64,000 nt of DNA, taken from the NCBI RefSeq assembly GCF_004769195.1, contig NZ_RQET01000004.1, forward strand, positions 186,001-250,000, read 5' to 3'. The translations under genes and the position numbers were made by a program. This DNA is from Leptospira fletcheri. Lineage in GTDB: Bacteria > Spirochaetota > Leptospiria > Leptospirales > Leptospiraceae. The notes under the pieces are model-generated. The model was not told the DNA's origin, ran no database searches, and saw only the letters and a list, made by a program, of their open reading frames with translations. Shown here piece by piece: positions 44,982 through 53,353 of this stretch; within the stretch, counting starts at the first letter, position 1; every line of letters starts with the position of its first letter.

Positions 44982-46133
44982 ATGACGTATCCAAAGGGGT
45001 TTTCCGCGTTCGGAACGAATATCGGTATTAAGGATAAGACCAAAGACTTCGGCGTAATTTATTCCGAAGTCCCCTGCAAGGCTGCTGCGGTTTTTACCAA
45101 AAATAATTTTCCAGGCGCTCCCGTCATCGTAGGTAAGGAGCATATCAAATCCGGAACCCTACAAGCGATCGTGATCAACTCCAAAAATTCGAACGTGGCT
45201 ACGGGAGAAAAAGGAGTGGAACATTCTCGCTCCATTTGCCGAGAACTCGGTGCCTCCTTAGGAATTCCGGAAACCTCCGTACTTCCTTCCTCTACCGGAG
45301 TGATCGGAGTTCCCCTTCCGATAGAGATCATTCTGCCGGCTTGCAATCGGGCAAAATCCATGTTGAAACCGGACAATTTGGAGGAGGTCGCGGAAGCGAT
45401 CATGACTACCGACACCCGTCGTAAAACTTCGACTCGAAAAATCAAATCGGACCGAGGTGAAGCCGTGATTTACGGTATGGCCAAAGGTGCCGGAATGATC
45501 GAGCCGAATATGGCCACAATGCTATCCTATATTCTGACGGATGCGGAAGTAGAGGGGGATCTTTACGAAATCCTAAAAGACTGCGTCGACTCCAGTTTTA
45601 ACTGCCTTTCCATCGACTCGGACACTTCGACGTCGGACACAGTTGCTTTGTTATCCAACGGCCTAGCTGGAAAAGTCGACTCGCTGGATTTCAAACGAGC
45701 GCTTCTTGAAATTTGCATCGATCTGACCAAGGAAATCGCCAGGGACGGGGAAGGCGCCACGAAATTGATAGAAATTCGGATCCGGAAAGCGAAAGACGAA
45801 TCTCAGGCCAGAAAAATCGGCAAATCCATCCTCAACTCTCCGTTGGTAAAAACGGCGATTTACGGAGGCGATCCGAATTGGGGAAGATTAGTGATGGCGG
45901 TCGGGAAAGTTTTTGACGAACCGATCCGATTCGAAGGTTTAGAAATCTATTTCGGAGGACTTTCCGTTAAAGGCGCGGACGAGGATACTCGTAAAAAATT
46001 ATCCGCCTACCTGAAAAAGAATTCCGAGATCGAAGTGGATGTGGTATTGAATACGGGGCATTACGAGATGAAATTCTGGGGTTGCGATCTCACCGAAGGT
46101 TATGTCAAAGAAAACGCCTACTATACGACCTGA
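44982..46133 (+). CDS. argJ: Bifunctional glutamate N-acetyltransferase / amino-acid acetyltransferase
   Basis: 383 residues, full-length ArgJ. The self-cleavage and catalytic site is T179 in GMIEPNMATMLSYILTD, giving alpha and beta chains. Other marks are FTKNNFPGAPV, INSKNSNVATG, SSTGVIGVPLP, and the terminal GGLSVKG and NTGHYEMKFWGCDLTEGYVKENAYYTT-like end of the family. It recycles acetyl groups from N-acetylornithine to glutamate in the arginine pathway. Whether it is mono- or bifunctional cannot be read from sequence. The following gene's frame overlaps its 3' end. Confidence 0.95.
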   Translation: MTYPKGFSAFGTNIGIKDKTKDFGVIYSEVPCKAAAVFTKNNFPGAPVIVGKEHIKSGTLQAIVINSKNSNVATGEKGVEHSRSICRELGASLGIPETSVLPSSTGVIGVPLPIEIILPACNRAKSMLKPDNLEEVAEAIMTTDTRRKTSTRKIKSDRGEAVIYGMAKGAGMIEPNMATMLSYILTDAEVEGDLYEILKDCVDSSFNCLSIDSDTSTSDTVALLSNGLAGKVDSLDFKRALLEICIDLTKEIARDGEGATKLIEIRIRKAKDESQARKIGKSILNSPLVKTAIYGGDPNWGRLVMAVGKVFDEPIRFEGLEIYFGGLSVKGADEDTRKKLSAYLKKNSEIEVDVVLNTGHYEMKFWGCDLTEGYVKENAYYTT

Positions 46134-46159
46134 TCGAAACCAATTCACTCGATAATACC

Positions 46160-47410
46160 GTGAAAGCCTTTTTTTCGGACCATAGAATCGCATCCGCAAT
46201 CATTACGATACTCGTGAGATTATTCGGAGTGATCGCTGTTCTTACCGCATATGAAATCTGCATCAATTTCCTACCTAAGGAGATCGAATTCGTTCGGGAA
46301 ATCGGCGTGCTTACTAGCCTTATTTTCGGGGTTTTTGCAGTACTCCCTATGCAGGAAAAAATTGCAGGCTTTTTAAAAGTTACGTTCGTTTCCGAATATC
46401 TTAGCAACGATCCCGGTTCCTCCAGAATGGCTCATAGACGTTTCGATTTGGAAGGGTTGATCAGAAACGTTTTTCCGGAGTTAGTTCGTTTAACGAATAG
46501 CAATTTCGGAAAACTTGCGGTCTTAAGGAACGATCTAACCTACTACGATCTTTACACTTATGCTCATAAAAAACAGAGAAAAGTAAATACATTAGAGGGG
46601 ATTAACCCAAGGTCTCCGCTTTTAAAGTATATTCTGAGCAAAAGATCCGGGTCCATCATAGGAGAACCCGATCAGAACAACGTTATTAACGAGGATTTCG
46701 TAAGTCTTAGGGCGAATTTTATCCTACCGTTCGTCTTCCGGGAAAAACTCTTCGGTTTCTTAGCGGTTTCGAATATTCCGAAAGACGATGTCAGGCACGA
46801 ATTGGGTTTCTTGGCGGGCAAATGCGCGTTGGCGGTCCACAATCATATTTTATCCTCGCAGATCGCGGAAAATAAGAAATACAGAAAAGAATTCGAAAAC
46901 GCGGGCAAAATCCGAAGATTTCTGGAACCCACCGAACCTCCTCTAATAGGAAACACGAAAATAGACCTGCTTTCTCGCGAACCGGGGGAACTCCTGGAAT
47001 TCTTCCAATCGGAAACGGAGGATTTTTATTTCGTATTCCTCCGTTTGAGCGTCACGAATGCGGTTTCCGTCCTCGCGCTCTGTTATATTCTAGGAACCTT
47101 ATATGCTTCCCGTATGCGCGGAGAGACAAAGGATCTACTTCAAATCAAGACTCTTGTCGAGGAAAATCTGAAAGAGATTTCCTGGACGGAAAGATACGAT
47201 CTCGCCGTCGGGAAGGTGAGTAAAGCGGATCGAAAAATCTCCCTGCGTATCGTCGGGAAACATTTTAGAATGTTCAAAAATTCCAGTCCGGAACGGAACT
47301 TAGCCTCCATCGGTTGGGAAAACGTGGAAATTCCCGAGCAGGATCCCTTGTATCTGGCTTGGAACGAAAGAAAGATCCTATCTTTTCAGGAAATCGGAGT
47401 ATCGGCGTGA
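46160..47410 (+). CDS. Membrane protein with GAF-like domain, coupled to SpoIIE-type phosphatase
   Basis: About 417 residues. The start is uncertain: GTG at 46160 is the first likely codon after argJ, but the frame is open to a TTG at 46082 inside argJ. No ribosome binding site decides. Two N-terminal membrane helices (IASAIITILVRLFGVIAVLTAY and GVLTSLIFGVFAVLP) are followed by a GAF-like domain (about 115-260, FGKLAVLRNDLTYYDLY to AVSNIPKDDVR). The C-terminal part contains a hydrophobic patch and no known domain. Its stop overlaps the phosphatase start (GTGA), implying co-regulation and probably a common complex. Confidence 0.7.
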   Translation: MKAFFSDHRIASAIITILVRLFGVIAVLTAYEICINFLPKEIEFVREIGVLTSLIFGVFAVLPMQEKIAGFLKVTFVSEYLSNDPGSSRMAHRRFDLEGLIRNVFPELVRLTNSNFGKLAVLRNDLTYYDLYTYAHKKQRKVNTLEGINPRSPLLKYILSKRSGSIIGEPDQNNVINEDFVSLRANFILPFVFREKLFGFLAVSNIPKDDVRHELGFLAGKCALAVHNHILSSQIAENKKYRKEFENAGKIRRFLEPTEPPLIGNTKIDLLSREPGELLEFFQSETEDFYFVFLRLSVTNAVSVLALCYILGTLYASRMRGETKDLLQIKTLVEENLKEISWTERYDLAVGKVSKADRKISLRIVGKHFRMFKNSSPERNLASIGWENVEIPEQDPLYLAWNERKILSFQEIGVSA

Positions 47411-49767
47411 GAAATATTCTTCTCGTTCTGGTCTCCGTCATTCTCTTCGGAGTGTTTCTATTCGCAGGACTCTTGAAATCCTCTTCTAAAGAGTCCAGGT
47501 TACCTTTTTATTTTTATCCGAACGGAGTGATCGCCTTAGCGAACGGGGAATATTCCGACCTGACGGGCTTACGGATCGATCTGTTAGAGTATGAAATCGC
47601 CCGTAAGCTTAAGGAAGACGTCGGAGAAACGACACGATTATTCCACTTTTACGGAAAGGATAAAAGCGTTTCGAAAGAAGTACCGTTTATATTCAGATCC
47701 GCTCTGGATGTGCTCAGAGATTTTTCCATAGATATCGTTTTATCCCTGCTGTATTTTTCTGTCGCGATTTGGTTCTTTTTTTATACCAGGGATTTATTTA
47801 TTTTCCTGTTATTCGGATCCTTCTCCGCTCTGTTTCTATTCAATTTCTTCTTACTGGCGTTCCAGGATTTCGCCTTCCTTTTCTTTTTCTTCTTTTTCTT
47901 CGGCGGATTTTTGATTCTAGACGTATCCTATCGGTTACGAGGAAAAGAAATTCCTTCCCGTTGGTTCGCTCCGCAAATTATTTTTTCCATCGTCGCAGCT
48001 TACGTCGGAGCCTCTCAAAAAGGGAATCCGGATCTTTTTCAGTCGCTTGCCAATGCGGGAATCCATTTCAACGCAATTGCCGCTTCCATTTGTATTCTCC
48101 AATTAGTCTTCCATACGTTCCGGAATCCGACGCAATTTCAGGCAGTGTTCAAGAAACTTTGTCTCGTGCTGGCGTTTTTTTTAGCCACCATTGTTCCGTT
48201 CCTCATGACGAAAATAGACTCCTTGCAGGCCTCCACGATGATACGCTCGTACCTGATCTTGGCGTTTTTCATGTTTCCGCCTTTGGTAATTTACGGAACT
48301 TATACATATTCCCTCGTTCCCGTCCAGATCGCCTTCAGCTCCTCTCTTACGTCGATTTATTCTATCCTGATTCTGACCTTCGGATATTTATTCGGTTTGG
48401 AATTCTTCGTCAGATGGAATCCCGAATTCTTAGGAGCCCATCAAAACGAATGGAATCTATTCTATGTGGTTCTGGTTGCTTACTTTCTGAGTCCTTTGAA
48501 CAATAAACTGTTTCATTGGGTGGACTATTGGAGCTTTCGCAAAAACCCGAAACTTCATACCGCTCTCGAGGAACTTTCCGTAATGATCGGAGCCCCTATC
48601 TCTATGCGGGCAACCATCAACAACCTAATCCGTAGGTTGGTAGACGCTCTGGAGGTACACAAACTCCAGGTGCTGATTCCGGCGGATAAATTTCCTAGAA
48701 CCGACTTGAGAAACATAAATTTCGTTAGGATCCCTTTCGGTTCCGAAATATGGAACTATTTTGAAAACCATACCGAAGTGACGGTGACTTCCCATCTCGC
48801 GTACGGCCTCGGAATCCGCGAATCAGTGTTTAAGTTTCTGCAACAGATGGGCGTCCAACTCGCCTATCCGCTCTTCGATTTCGAGCAAGGAAAAGAGGTA
48901 ATCGCCGTATTCCTAGTGGGAGAAAAGCGAAGTCATAGGAATTTTACCATCGGAGAGCTTAGATTCCTTAAGGAATGCACCCGCTTGGCCTCCCTTTTGA
49001 TCCGGAATTACAGCCTTTTAGTGGACGAAGTGGAAAAGAAAAGGATCGTTCGCGATCTAAATATGGCTTCCATTCTGGACAAGACTCTGCACTTACCTGA
49101 ATTGGAGACGATACGTCAAACAAAGGTCGGGTACTTTTCCATACCGGCCGTCGGAATTTCCGGAGATTATCTGGATATACTCAGGATCGACGCGAGAAGA
49201 CAGCTTCTCTTCTTGGGAGACGTATCGGGACATGGACTAGGCTCCGGTTATCTAGTCTCCGCCGTACGAGGTATCATTCGCCGCTACTTGAATGAATCAC
49301 CTTCGATCCCGCAAATTTTTCAGGCAATCAACCTGTTCTTAATCGAAAGATATAGAGGAAGCGAGTTCATGACTTCGGTTGCAGGCATCTACAACGCTTC
49401 GAACGGAGCTTTTTCGTTCGTGAACGCGGGTCATACGTCGCCGATTTGTATTCGAAAAGGTGGAAAAATAGAACTTCGAACCGAAACACAGAGGGTTTTA
49501 GGAGTTCTACCTACCGATTATAAGCTCTTAACGATACATTTGAATCCCGGAGACAAGTTAGTATTGTTCACCGACGGAGTAACGGAGACCTTTAACGATA
49601 AAGATGAGATCTTTGGAGAAGAAAATCTTCTGAAATTATTATCGATGAACCATCACTTGGAAGCACAAGAGCTAGCGAACCTAGTAAGAAAAACTCTAGA
49701 AGAGTATCGGAACCATAAAGAGACTAGCGACGACGTTTCTTTTGTCTGCTTGGAAGTGTCTGAGTAA
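47407..49767 (+). CDS. Membrane-bound SpoIIE/RsbU-type PP2C protein phosphatase with GAF domain
   Basis: 786 residues from GTG at 47407 with GGAG 7 bases upstream. An N-terminal helix and periplasmic part (to about 95) precede seven or so membrane helices (to about 380), a GAF domain (about 395-540) and a PP2C-like phosphatase (about 560-786). The metal-binding acids are present in SGDYLD, GDVSGHGLGSG and LFTDGVTETF, so catalysis is expected. The enzyme dephosphorylates Ser/Thr on partner proteins, typically anti-sigma-factor antagonists. No antagonist or anti-sigma gene is near. The long Phe run in membrane segment three (FFFFFFF) is in frame and has no sign of error. Confidence 0.92.
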   Translation: MRNILLVLVSVILFGVFLFAGLLKSSSKESRLPFYFYPNGVIALANGEYSDLTGLRIDLLEYEIARKLKEDVGETTRLFHFYGKDKSVSKEVPFIFRSALDVLRDFSIDIVLSLLYFSVAIWFFFYTRDLFIFLLFGSFSALFLFNFFLLAFQDFAFLFFFFFFFGGFLILDVSYRLRGKEIPSRWFAPQIIFSIVAAYVGASQKGNPDLFQSLANAGIHFNAIAASICILQLVFHTFRNPTQFQAVFKKLCLVLAFFLATIVPFLMTKIDSLQASTMIRSYLILAFFMFPPLVIYGTYTYSLVPVQIAFSSSLTSIYSILILTFGYLFGLEFFVRWNPEFLGAHQNEWNLFYVVLVAYFLSPLNNKLFHWVDYWSFRKNPKLHTALEELSVMIGAPISMRATINNLIRRLVDALEVHKLQVLIPADKFPRTDLRNINFVRIPFGSEIWNYFENHTEVTVTSHLAYGLGIRESVFKFLQQMGVQLAYPLFDFEQGKEVIAVFLVGEKRSHRNFTIGELRFLKECTRLASLLIRNYSLLVDEVEKKRIVRDLNMASILDKTLHLPELETIRQTKVGYFSIPAVGISGDYLDILRIDARRQLLFLGDVSGHGLGSGYLVSAVRGIIRRYLNESPSIPQIFQAINLFLIERYRGSEFMTSVAGIYNASNGAFSFVNAGHTSPICIRKGGKIELRTETQRVLGVLPTDYKLLTIHLNPGDKLVLFTDGVTETFNDKDEIFGEENLLKLLSMNHHLEAQELANLVRKTLEEYRNHKETSDDVSFVCLEVSE

Positions 49768-49826
49768 GAATCTCTTTCACTCAAATCAACATCTTAAAAT
49801 TTTTTTCGTTAAAATAATTAAAATAC

Positions 49827-49856
49827 TTTACAATGAAAAGTTAATTGCTTAATTAT
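49827..49856 (+). promoter_or_regulatory. Predicted promoter of the Lys-rich microprotein gene
   Basis: TTTACA (49827-49832) and AATTAT (49851-49856) are 18 bases apart in an AT-rich stretch (49795-49860) that stands out from its surroundings. This gives a leader of about 70 bases before the ATG at 49932. Confidence 0.5.
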
Positions 49857-49931
49857 GTCCCTATCCAAGGGCTTTCTTGATCTCTCGCAAAGTACGGAGG
49901 TCTGAAAAGTTCAAAACAATGGAGGACGTCA

Positions 49932-50024
49932 ATGGTTGCAAAAAAGAAAGCAGTCAAGAAAGCAGCTAAGAAAAAAGTAGCAAAGAAAAAAGCTGCTAAG
50001 AAGAAAGTTGCGAAAAAGAAATAA
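49932..50024 (+). CDS. 30-residue Lys/Ala/Val-only protein (histone H1-like tail)
   Basis: A complete short gene: GGAGGACGTCA upstream, ATG at 49932, TAA at 50022-50024. The product is 30 residues using only Met, Val, Ala and Lys (18 Lys), made of repeats of AKKK-type blocks, starting MVAKKKAVKKAAKKKVAKKK. It has its own promoter and a strong terminator, so it is expressed as a single-gene unit. Such composition occurs in bacterial histone H1/Hc1-like and AlgP-like tails that bind nucleic acid non-specifically. No globular domain is present. It could alternatively be a ribosome-associated or RNA-binding peptide. Confidence 0.75.
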   Translation: MVAKKKAVKKAAKKKVAKKKAAKKKVAKKK

Positions 50025-50075
50025 CTGACTTCGACAACATCTCCTTTTATACTTTTTATAAAAGGAATGAAGCTT

Positions 50076-50108
50076 AAAACCCGCTTTCTAAGCGGGTTTT
50101 TTCTTTTA
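50076..50108 (+). terminator. Intrinsic terminator after the Lys-rich microprotein gene
   Basis: AAAACCCGCTT (50076-50086), loop TCT, AAGCGGGTTTT (50090-50100), then further T residues and TTCTTTT. An 11-bp stem with U-tract, 52 bases after the stop codon. This is the clearest intrinsic terminator in the window. Confidence 0.88.
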
Positions 50109-50238
50109 AAGCCCTCGCAAAGCGTCTCTCTTTCTTAGTTCGCACGGATTTTTACTGCATTTTGTTGTAAAAAGGCAACAGAGAAGGTTGGATTCTCGGA
50201 ATTCCGGAAGTACTTTCTCTATTTTCCTCCTTCGCGCA

Positions 50239-50973
50239 TCACAATTTAAGATGATGAAGCACGTCTTTCATCTCTTCACGGATATCCGGAAGGGAATTTC
50301 CGTAATTCTTAATCGAATTCGCCTTACCTTCGGCCGTAATTTCGAACAACCTATACTCGTTGGAGGTGTGTGAAGACTTTTCTAGTTTGAAAAACTGAAT
50401 CGCTTTCTTGGAAAACCGGTTATATGCGGTGAATTTATGATAATAAAACCCTTCTTTTTGCGGACTCACCGGGTACGGAGTATAATATTCCGCTCCCAAA
50501 ACCAGAATATTCGGAGTTACGGACACGATTCTTGTCCAAGTGGCGAGATTGAGAGGATAATTTTCCTCTAAAAAGGTCTTCTTATAACTCTTTTCCCAAA
50601 TTCGGAGAATTTTACTGCGGATCTCATCCGCTTGTTTCGGACGCGCCAATCCGTTCAGACAAATTTCATAAAGGGAAAGTAAGGCCAAAGATTCCGATTT
50701 TCCGCTCTGTAATTCCTTTTGGGTCAGCTTTTTAGCGGTAATAAAATCTTCCGAGTAGATGTTTTCCCAGATTTTTTCCAGAACAGCGGAGTTTTTTCCC
50801 GAATCTTCCGGTAATAACTCCCCTAGATTCCCGAAAAAGAGTCCGAATGTAAGAGCCAACGACAGGATCAGAGAAAAATTTCTCCATTTGTATTTCTCCG
50901 CCAAACTTACGAGAGAGACAAACGGATTCTTACCGGGCAACGGGCTCCATTCGAACATAGGAAAGCGATTCAC
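50239..50973 (-). CDS. Uncharacterised membrane-anchored protein of SUFU operon
   Basis: 244 residues from GTG at 50973, overlapping the preceding stop as GTGA. One membrane helix (about 33-50, LILSALTFGLFFG-type) after a basic N-terminus, then a helical region (LEKIWENIYSEDFITAKKLTQKEL) and a mixed C-terminal domain with several Tyr (AEYYTPYPVSPQKEGFYYHKF). No family recognised. Its strict coupling to the SUFU-domain gene suggests a shared function, possibly membrane localisation. Confidence 0.65.
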   Translation of the reverse strand: MNRFPMFEWSPLPGKNPFVSLVSLAEKYKWRNFSLILSLALTFGLFFGNLGELLPEDSGKNSAVLEKIWENIYSEDFITAKKLTQKELQSGKSESLALLSLYEICLNGLARPKQADEIRSKILRIWEKSYKKTFLEENYPLNLATWTRIVSVTPNILVLGAEYYTPYPVSPQKEGFYYHKFTAYNRFSKKAIQFFKLEKSSHTSNEYRLFEITAEGKANSIKNYGNSLPDIREEMKDVLHHLKL

Positions 50974-52088
50974 ACGACCGATTTGCGTTCAGGATCATGG
51001 ATCCAAACCGGAAGATCTTTTTCCCAGAGAGCCAAGAATTCTTTCGCTCCCTTTTCCTGGATCACTTCTCTTTCTTCTTCCGAAACGGGTAAGAGGGTTA
51101 AAAATCGGATCGGTCGTCCGTTTTCCGCGACGAGACCGGCCAAAGGAGGATGCCCCGCCTTAGCATCTAGCTCCTTGAATAACAAAGACGTAAACGTGAC
51201 ATGGAGCGCTTCCGGATCTCTTCGACTCATCGAAATCGTATGTCCATGACCGAACCATTTTCCCATACTCCAAGGATACCGAATGATTTCTCCGATTTGG
51301 TGGGGGACCCAACTTTCCGATCGATCTTCATCGGAAACTTTCACGGCGAAAAGAAGCTCCGTCCTAGCATAATCCTCGTAATCTTTTCGGTACAATTCCA
51401 CGCCAGGCATGTTTTGAGAGCTCATACCGAGTGTTGCGTAGATATATACGTCGGGCAAAAGATTCCAGCGAAAGCGTGCGATTCCCAATTGCGGGAATTT
51501 TCCCCCGTCTGCCGACCAATACTTATCGTGATTCCCGAAAATATTTTCCAGAAAAGACAGGCGGAGTTCCTGCACTTTTTTCCAAACATTGGGAGAAGAG
51601 CGGAATTCCCAATGCGTTCGGTCTTGGCGAATTCTGTCCGGAATCGTTCCGAATTCGGAGTTCCCTAAGGGATAGGCCGTCAGGGCTTCCGTCTTGGCAA
51701 ACTTTGAATACCCGTGGAAATCCTTCACGCCTGACCAAGGAGGAAGATAAGCGACGAGCTCTTCCCGATAAAAAAATGCGACTCCGGTCCCTTCTTCCGT
51801 CCAGATAAAATGGATCTCCTCTTCCTGGAACGGCGCAATAGGAGAAGAATCTAAAACTTCCTCTTCAGCCAGCACAGGGGGCAACCCGGAACGTAATTCC
51901 TCTTCGGTACGGAACTTTGGGGCTTGGATTCGGTTGCATACCCAGACGGATTTCATGGAGAAATCCGGATTCTCTTCGGCCTGGAGATAAAGATAAACCG
52001 TTCTGCCGTCGTCCTCTAAAAACGCGGTAAAGGAACCGTAGGGGTTCGCTTCTTGGTATAAAATTTTCGGCTCCAAGATTTCCTTCAT
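50970..52088 (-). CDS. Suppressor-of-fused (SUFU) domain protein
   Basis: 372 residues. The N-terminal half (about 1-180) is beta-rich and unrecognised. The C-terminal half (about 185-365) looks like a bacterial SUFU domain: DVYIYATLGMSSQNMP, ELLFAVKVSDED, a buried GEIIRYPWSMGKWFGHGHTI, and LLPVSEEEREVIQEKG. In bacteria SUFU proteins are known mainly as immunity proteins of polymorphic toxins or as stand-alone proteins of unknown function. No toxin is seen here. The gene is sandwiched between two overlapping small genes (ATGA and GTGA). Confidence 0.75.
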   Translation of the reverse strand: MKEILEPKILYQEANPYGSFTAFLEDDGRTVYLYLQAEENPDFSMKSVWVCNRIQAPKFRTEEELRSGLPPVLAEEEVLDSSPIAPFQEEEIHFIWTEEGTGVAFFYREELVAYLPPWSGVKDFHGYSKFAKTEALTAYPLGNSEFGTIPDRIRQDRTHWEFRSSPNVWKKVQELRLSFLENIFGNHDKYWSADGGKFPQLGIARFRWNLLPDVYIYATLGMSSQNMPGVELYRKDYEDYARTELLFAVKVSDEDRSESWVPHQIGEIIRYPWSMGKWFGHGHTISMSRRDPEALHVTFTSLLFKELDAKAGHPPLAGLVAENGRPIRFLTLLPVSEEEREVIQEKGAKEFLALWEKDLPVWIHDPERKSVV

Positions 52089-52363
52089 CGGATCGGGATT
52101 TCCACGGTTCGCTTTTGGAAGTCTTGCAATAAAGTCTGGATCTTTTCTTCCATGCCCGGCTCGAAAAGAATATCAGGGAAATATCCGCTCGCATTCAGCA
52201 AACCGGTAAGCTCGATTTGGTTCCATTTCTGATAATTTCTCAACGAATCCCATACCATCAACGGCACGGAGTTCCCTTCTTTTTTGTATCGAATGAACAT
52301 ATTTACGGTTTGAGTAGGGGTGAATGAGGGATTCTTCACGTCTATAACCTCGAATACGTCCAT
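52085..52363 (-). CDS. Small uncharacterised protein, first gene of SUFU operon
   Basis: 92 residues from ATG at 52363 with AGGGAG just upstream; a longer frame to 52438 is open. No signal peptide. Mixed strand/helix (VFEVIDVKNPSFTPTQTVNM, MEEKIQTLLQDFQKRTVEIP). It overlaps the SUFU gene as ATGA. No family recognised. Confidence 0.6.
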   Translation of the reverse strand: MDVFEVIDVKNPSFTPTQTVNMFIRYKKEGNSVPLMVWDSLRNYQKWNQIELTGLLNASGYFPDILFEPGMEEKIQTLLQDFQKRTVEIPIR

Positions 52364-52410
52364 TCTCCCTAAAAGAAGGGAAGATTCAAGTCGGTTACTG
52401 CAATTTATAA

Positions 52411-52452
52411 GAGGGGAAAAAGAAACGAGCCGGGGCATCCTTTCGCCCGGCT
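52411..52452 (-). terminator. Minus-strand intrinsic terminator
   Basis: AGCCGGG (52428-52434) pairs with CCCGGCT (52446-52452); read on the minus strand the stem is followed by CGTTTCTTTTTCC. It lies 287 bases beyond the stop of the basic protein gene at 52739 and separates that unit from the SUFU operon. Confidence 0.65.
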
Positions 52453-52738
52453 TTCCTACCGAAAAGTCAACGATGGAGGTAGTTGCTGAGTGGCTCTACG
52501 AGTACTCTCTCGCGATTTTTCCTTTCCTTATATTGTTCGAAAAGGATCAGCGTGAGAGCTGCCGTTAAAAAAATCGTTTCCATGTACTGTATTGACGGAG
52601 GCAACGAAGGGAATCTTACTTTTCGATTCTACTTTTGGAAAAAAATTTCAGAAGTCCTCCGGTTTTACGGATTCCAATTCCGCCACTGCGGAAATACGGT
52701 AAGAAAGTCCGTAATCCTTTCGGATTATATGGAAGGAA
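52453..52738 (-). other. Long untranslated stretch downstream of basic protein gene
   Basis: No credible gene was found between 52364 and 52738. The part from 52453 to 52738 lies between a stop codon and a terminator on the same strand. It would be transcribed as a long 3' untranslated region or hold a small RNA. A perfect short inverted pair is not obvious within it. Confidence 0.3.
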
Positions 52739-52978
52739 CTAAGAGAGAGCGTCCTTTGCAGCCTGTTTTATCGCTTTCAAAAGTCGATTTTTTAACGGCT
52801 CAGGAATCCGAGCGGAAACTTCCAGAGTGTGAACAAAAATCTCCGCAGCAAGATCGATTACCTCGGTCATCTTGACGTCGTTTTCTCTTGGAATGGAAAA
52901 GGATTTCTTCTTGCCGGCCCCTTTCGAGCGCAGTTTCCTTACGGTTTTTTTCGTTGCCTTCTTCTTTTTAGCGACCAT
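52739..52978 (-). CDS. Small basic protein with Lys-rich N-terminal tail
   Basis: 79 residues from the ATG at 52978; a GTG at 52987 would add three. The N-terminal 25 residues (MVAKKKKATKKTVRKLRSKG) are highly basic, and the C-terminal 50 form a predicted helical unit (TEVIDLAAEIFVHTLEVSAR, LLKAIKQAAKDALS). The first six residues MVAKKK equal those of the 30-residue protein at 49932. The layout of basic tail plus small helical domain suggests a nucleoid- or RNA-binding protein. Family not recognised. Confidence 0.7.
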   Translation of the reverse strand: MVAKKKKATKKTVRKLRSKGAGKKKSFSIPRENDVKMTEVIDLAAEIFVHTLEVSARIPEPLKNRLLKAIKQAAKDALS

Positions 52979-53041
52979 AGAGCTCACGTCGGGATGAGGG
53001 TTCGCATCTTAACTTCTCCCCTCCGACCTTCCAGCAGGATT

Positions 53042-53353
53042 TTAGTCTTTTTCCAAAAAAATTCCCAAAACCCGATAGCTCTCGATTCCGATGGCGGGAA
53101 ATTCCAGGTTTTCTCGCTCTTTATCCGTATGCGGAATACGAATTTCTCCCTGTTTTTTCCATTTTCCTTCCGTTTCGGAAACATAGAAAAAACGGGAATA
53201 TTTTCTTAGATCCAAACAATCCTCGACCTTTTCCCAATGCGCCTCTAAAGAACGAGAAGTTTCGATTTCTTTGGTATTCGGAACGAGAATCTCATCCTTT
53301 CCGAGAAAGGTTCTGATTTCTCCGGTACGTATATTTTCTGCCGTAATGAACAA
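53042..53353 (-). CDS. Small uncharacterised protein
   Basis: 103 residues from TTG at 53353 with GGGAG 9 bases upstream. Predicted mainly strands with charged loops (ITAENIRTGEIRTFLGKDEILVP, YSRFFYVSETEGKWKKQGEI). No signal peptide. It lies 63 bases upstream of the basic protein gene on the same strand. No family recognised. Confidence 0.55.
   Translation of the reverse strand: MFITAENIRTGEIRTFLGKDEILVPNTKEIETSRSLEAHWEKVEDCLDLRKYSRFFYVSETEGKWKKQGEIRIPHTDKERENLEFPAIGIESYRVLGIFLEKD

Noticed and set aside
47880..47912. Run of Phe codons in the phosphatase membrane region as a possible frameshift or sequencing error
   Set aside because: The frame continues without interruption into a normal membrane segment and conserved domains, so no error is needed.
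47769..48506. 245-residue plus-strand frame inside the phosphatase gene
   Set aside because: It is a shifted frame of the membrane region of the SpoIIE-type protein. Repeated SR/FR composition marks it as an artefact.
49932..50024. A-rich repeats as a simple-sequence or CRISPR-like repeat
   Set aside because: The units are irregular AAG/AAA/GCT codons in an open frame with start, stop and ribosome binding site. There is no spacer structure.
52483..52875. 130-residue plus-strand frame
   Set aside because: Half of it is antisense to the basic protein gene. The rest has no homology-like pattern or ribosome binding site.
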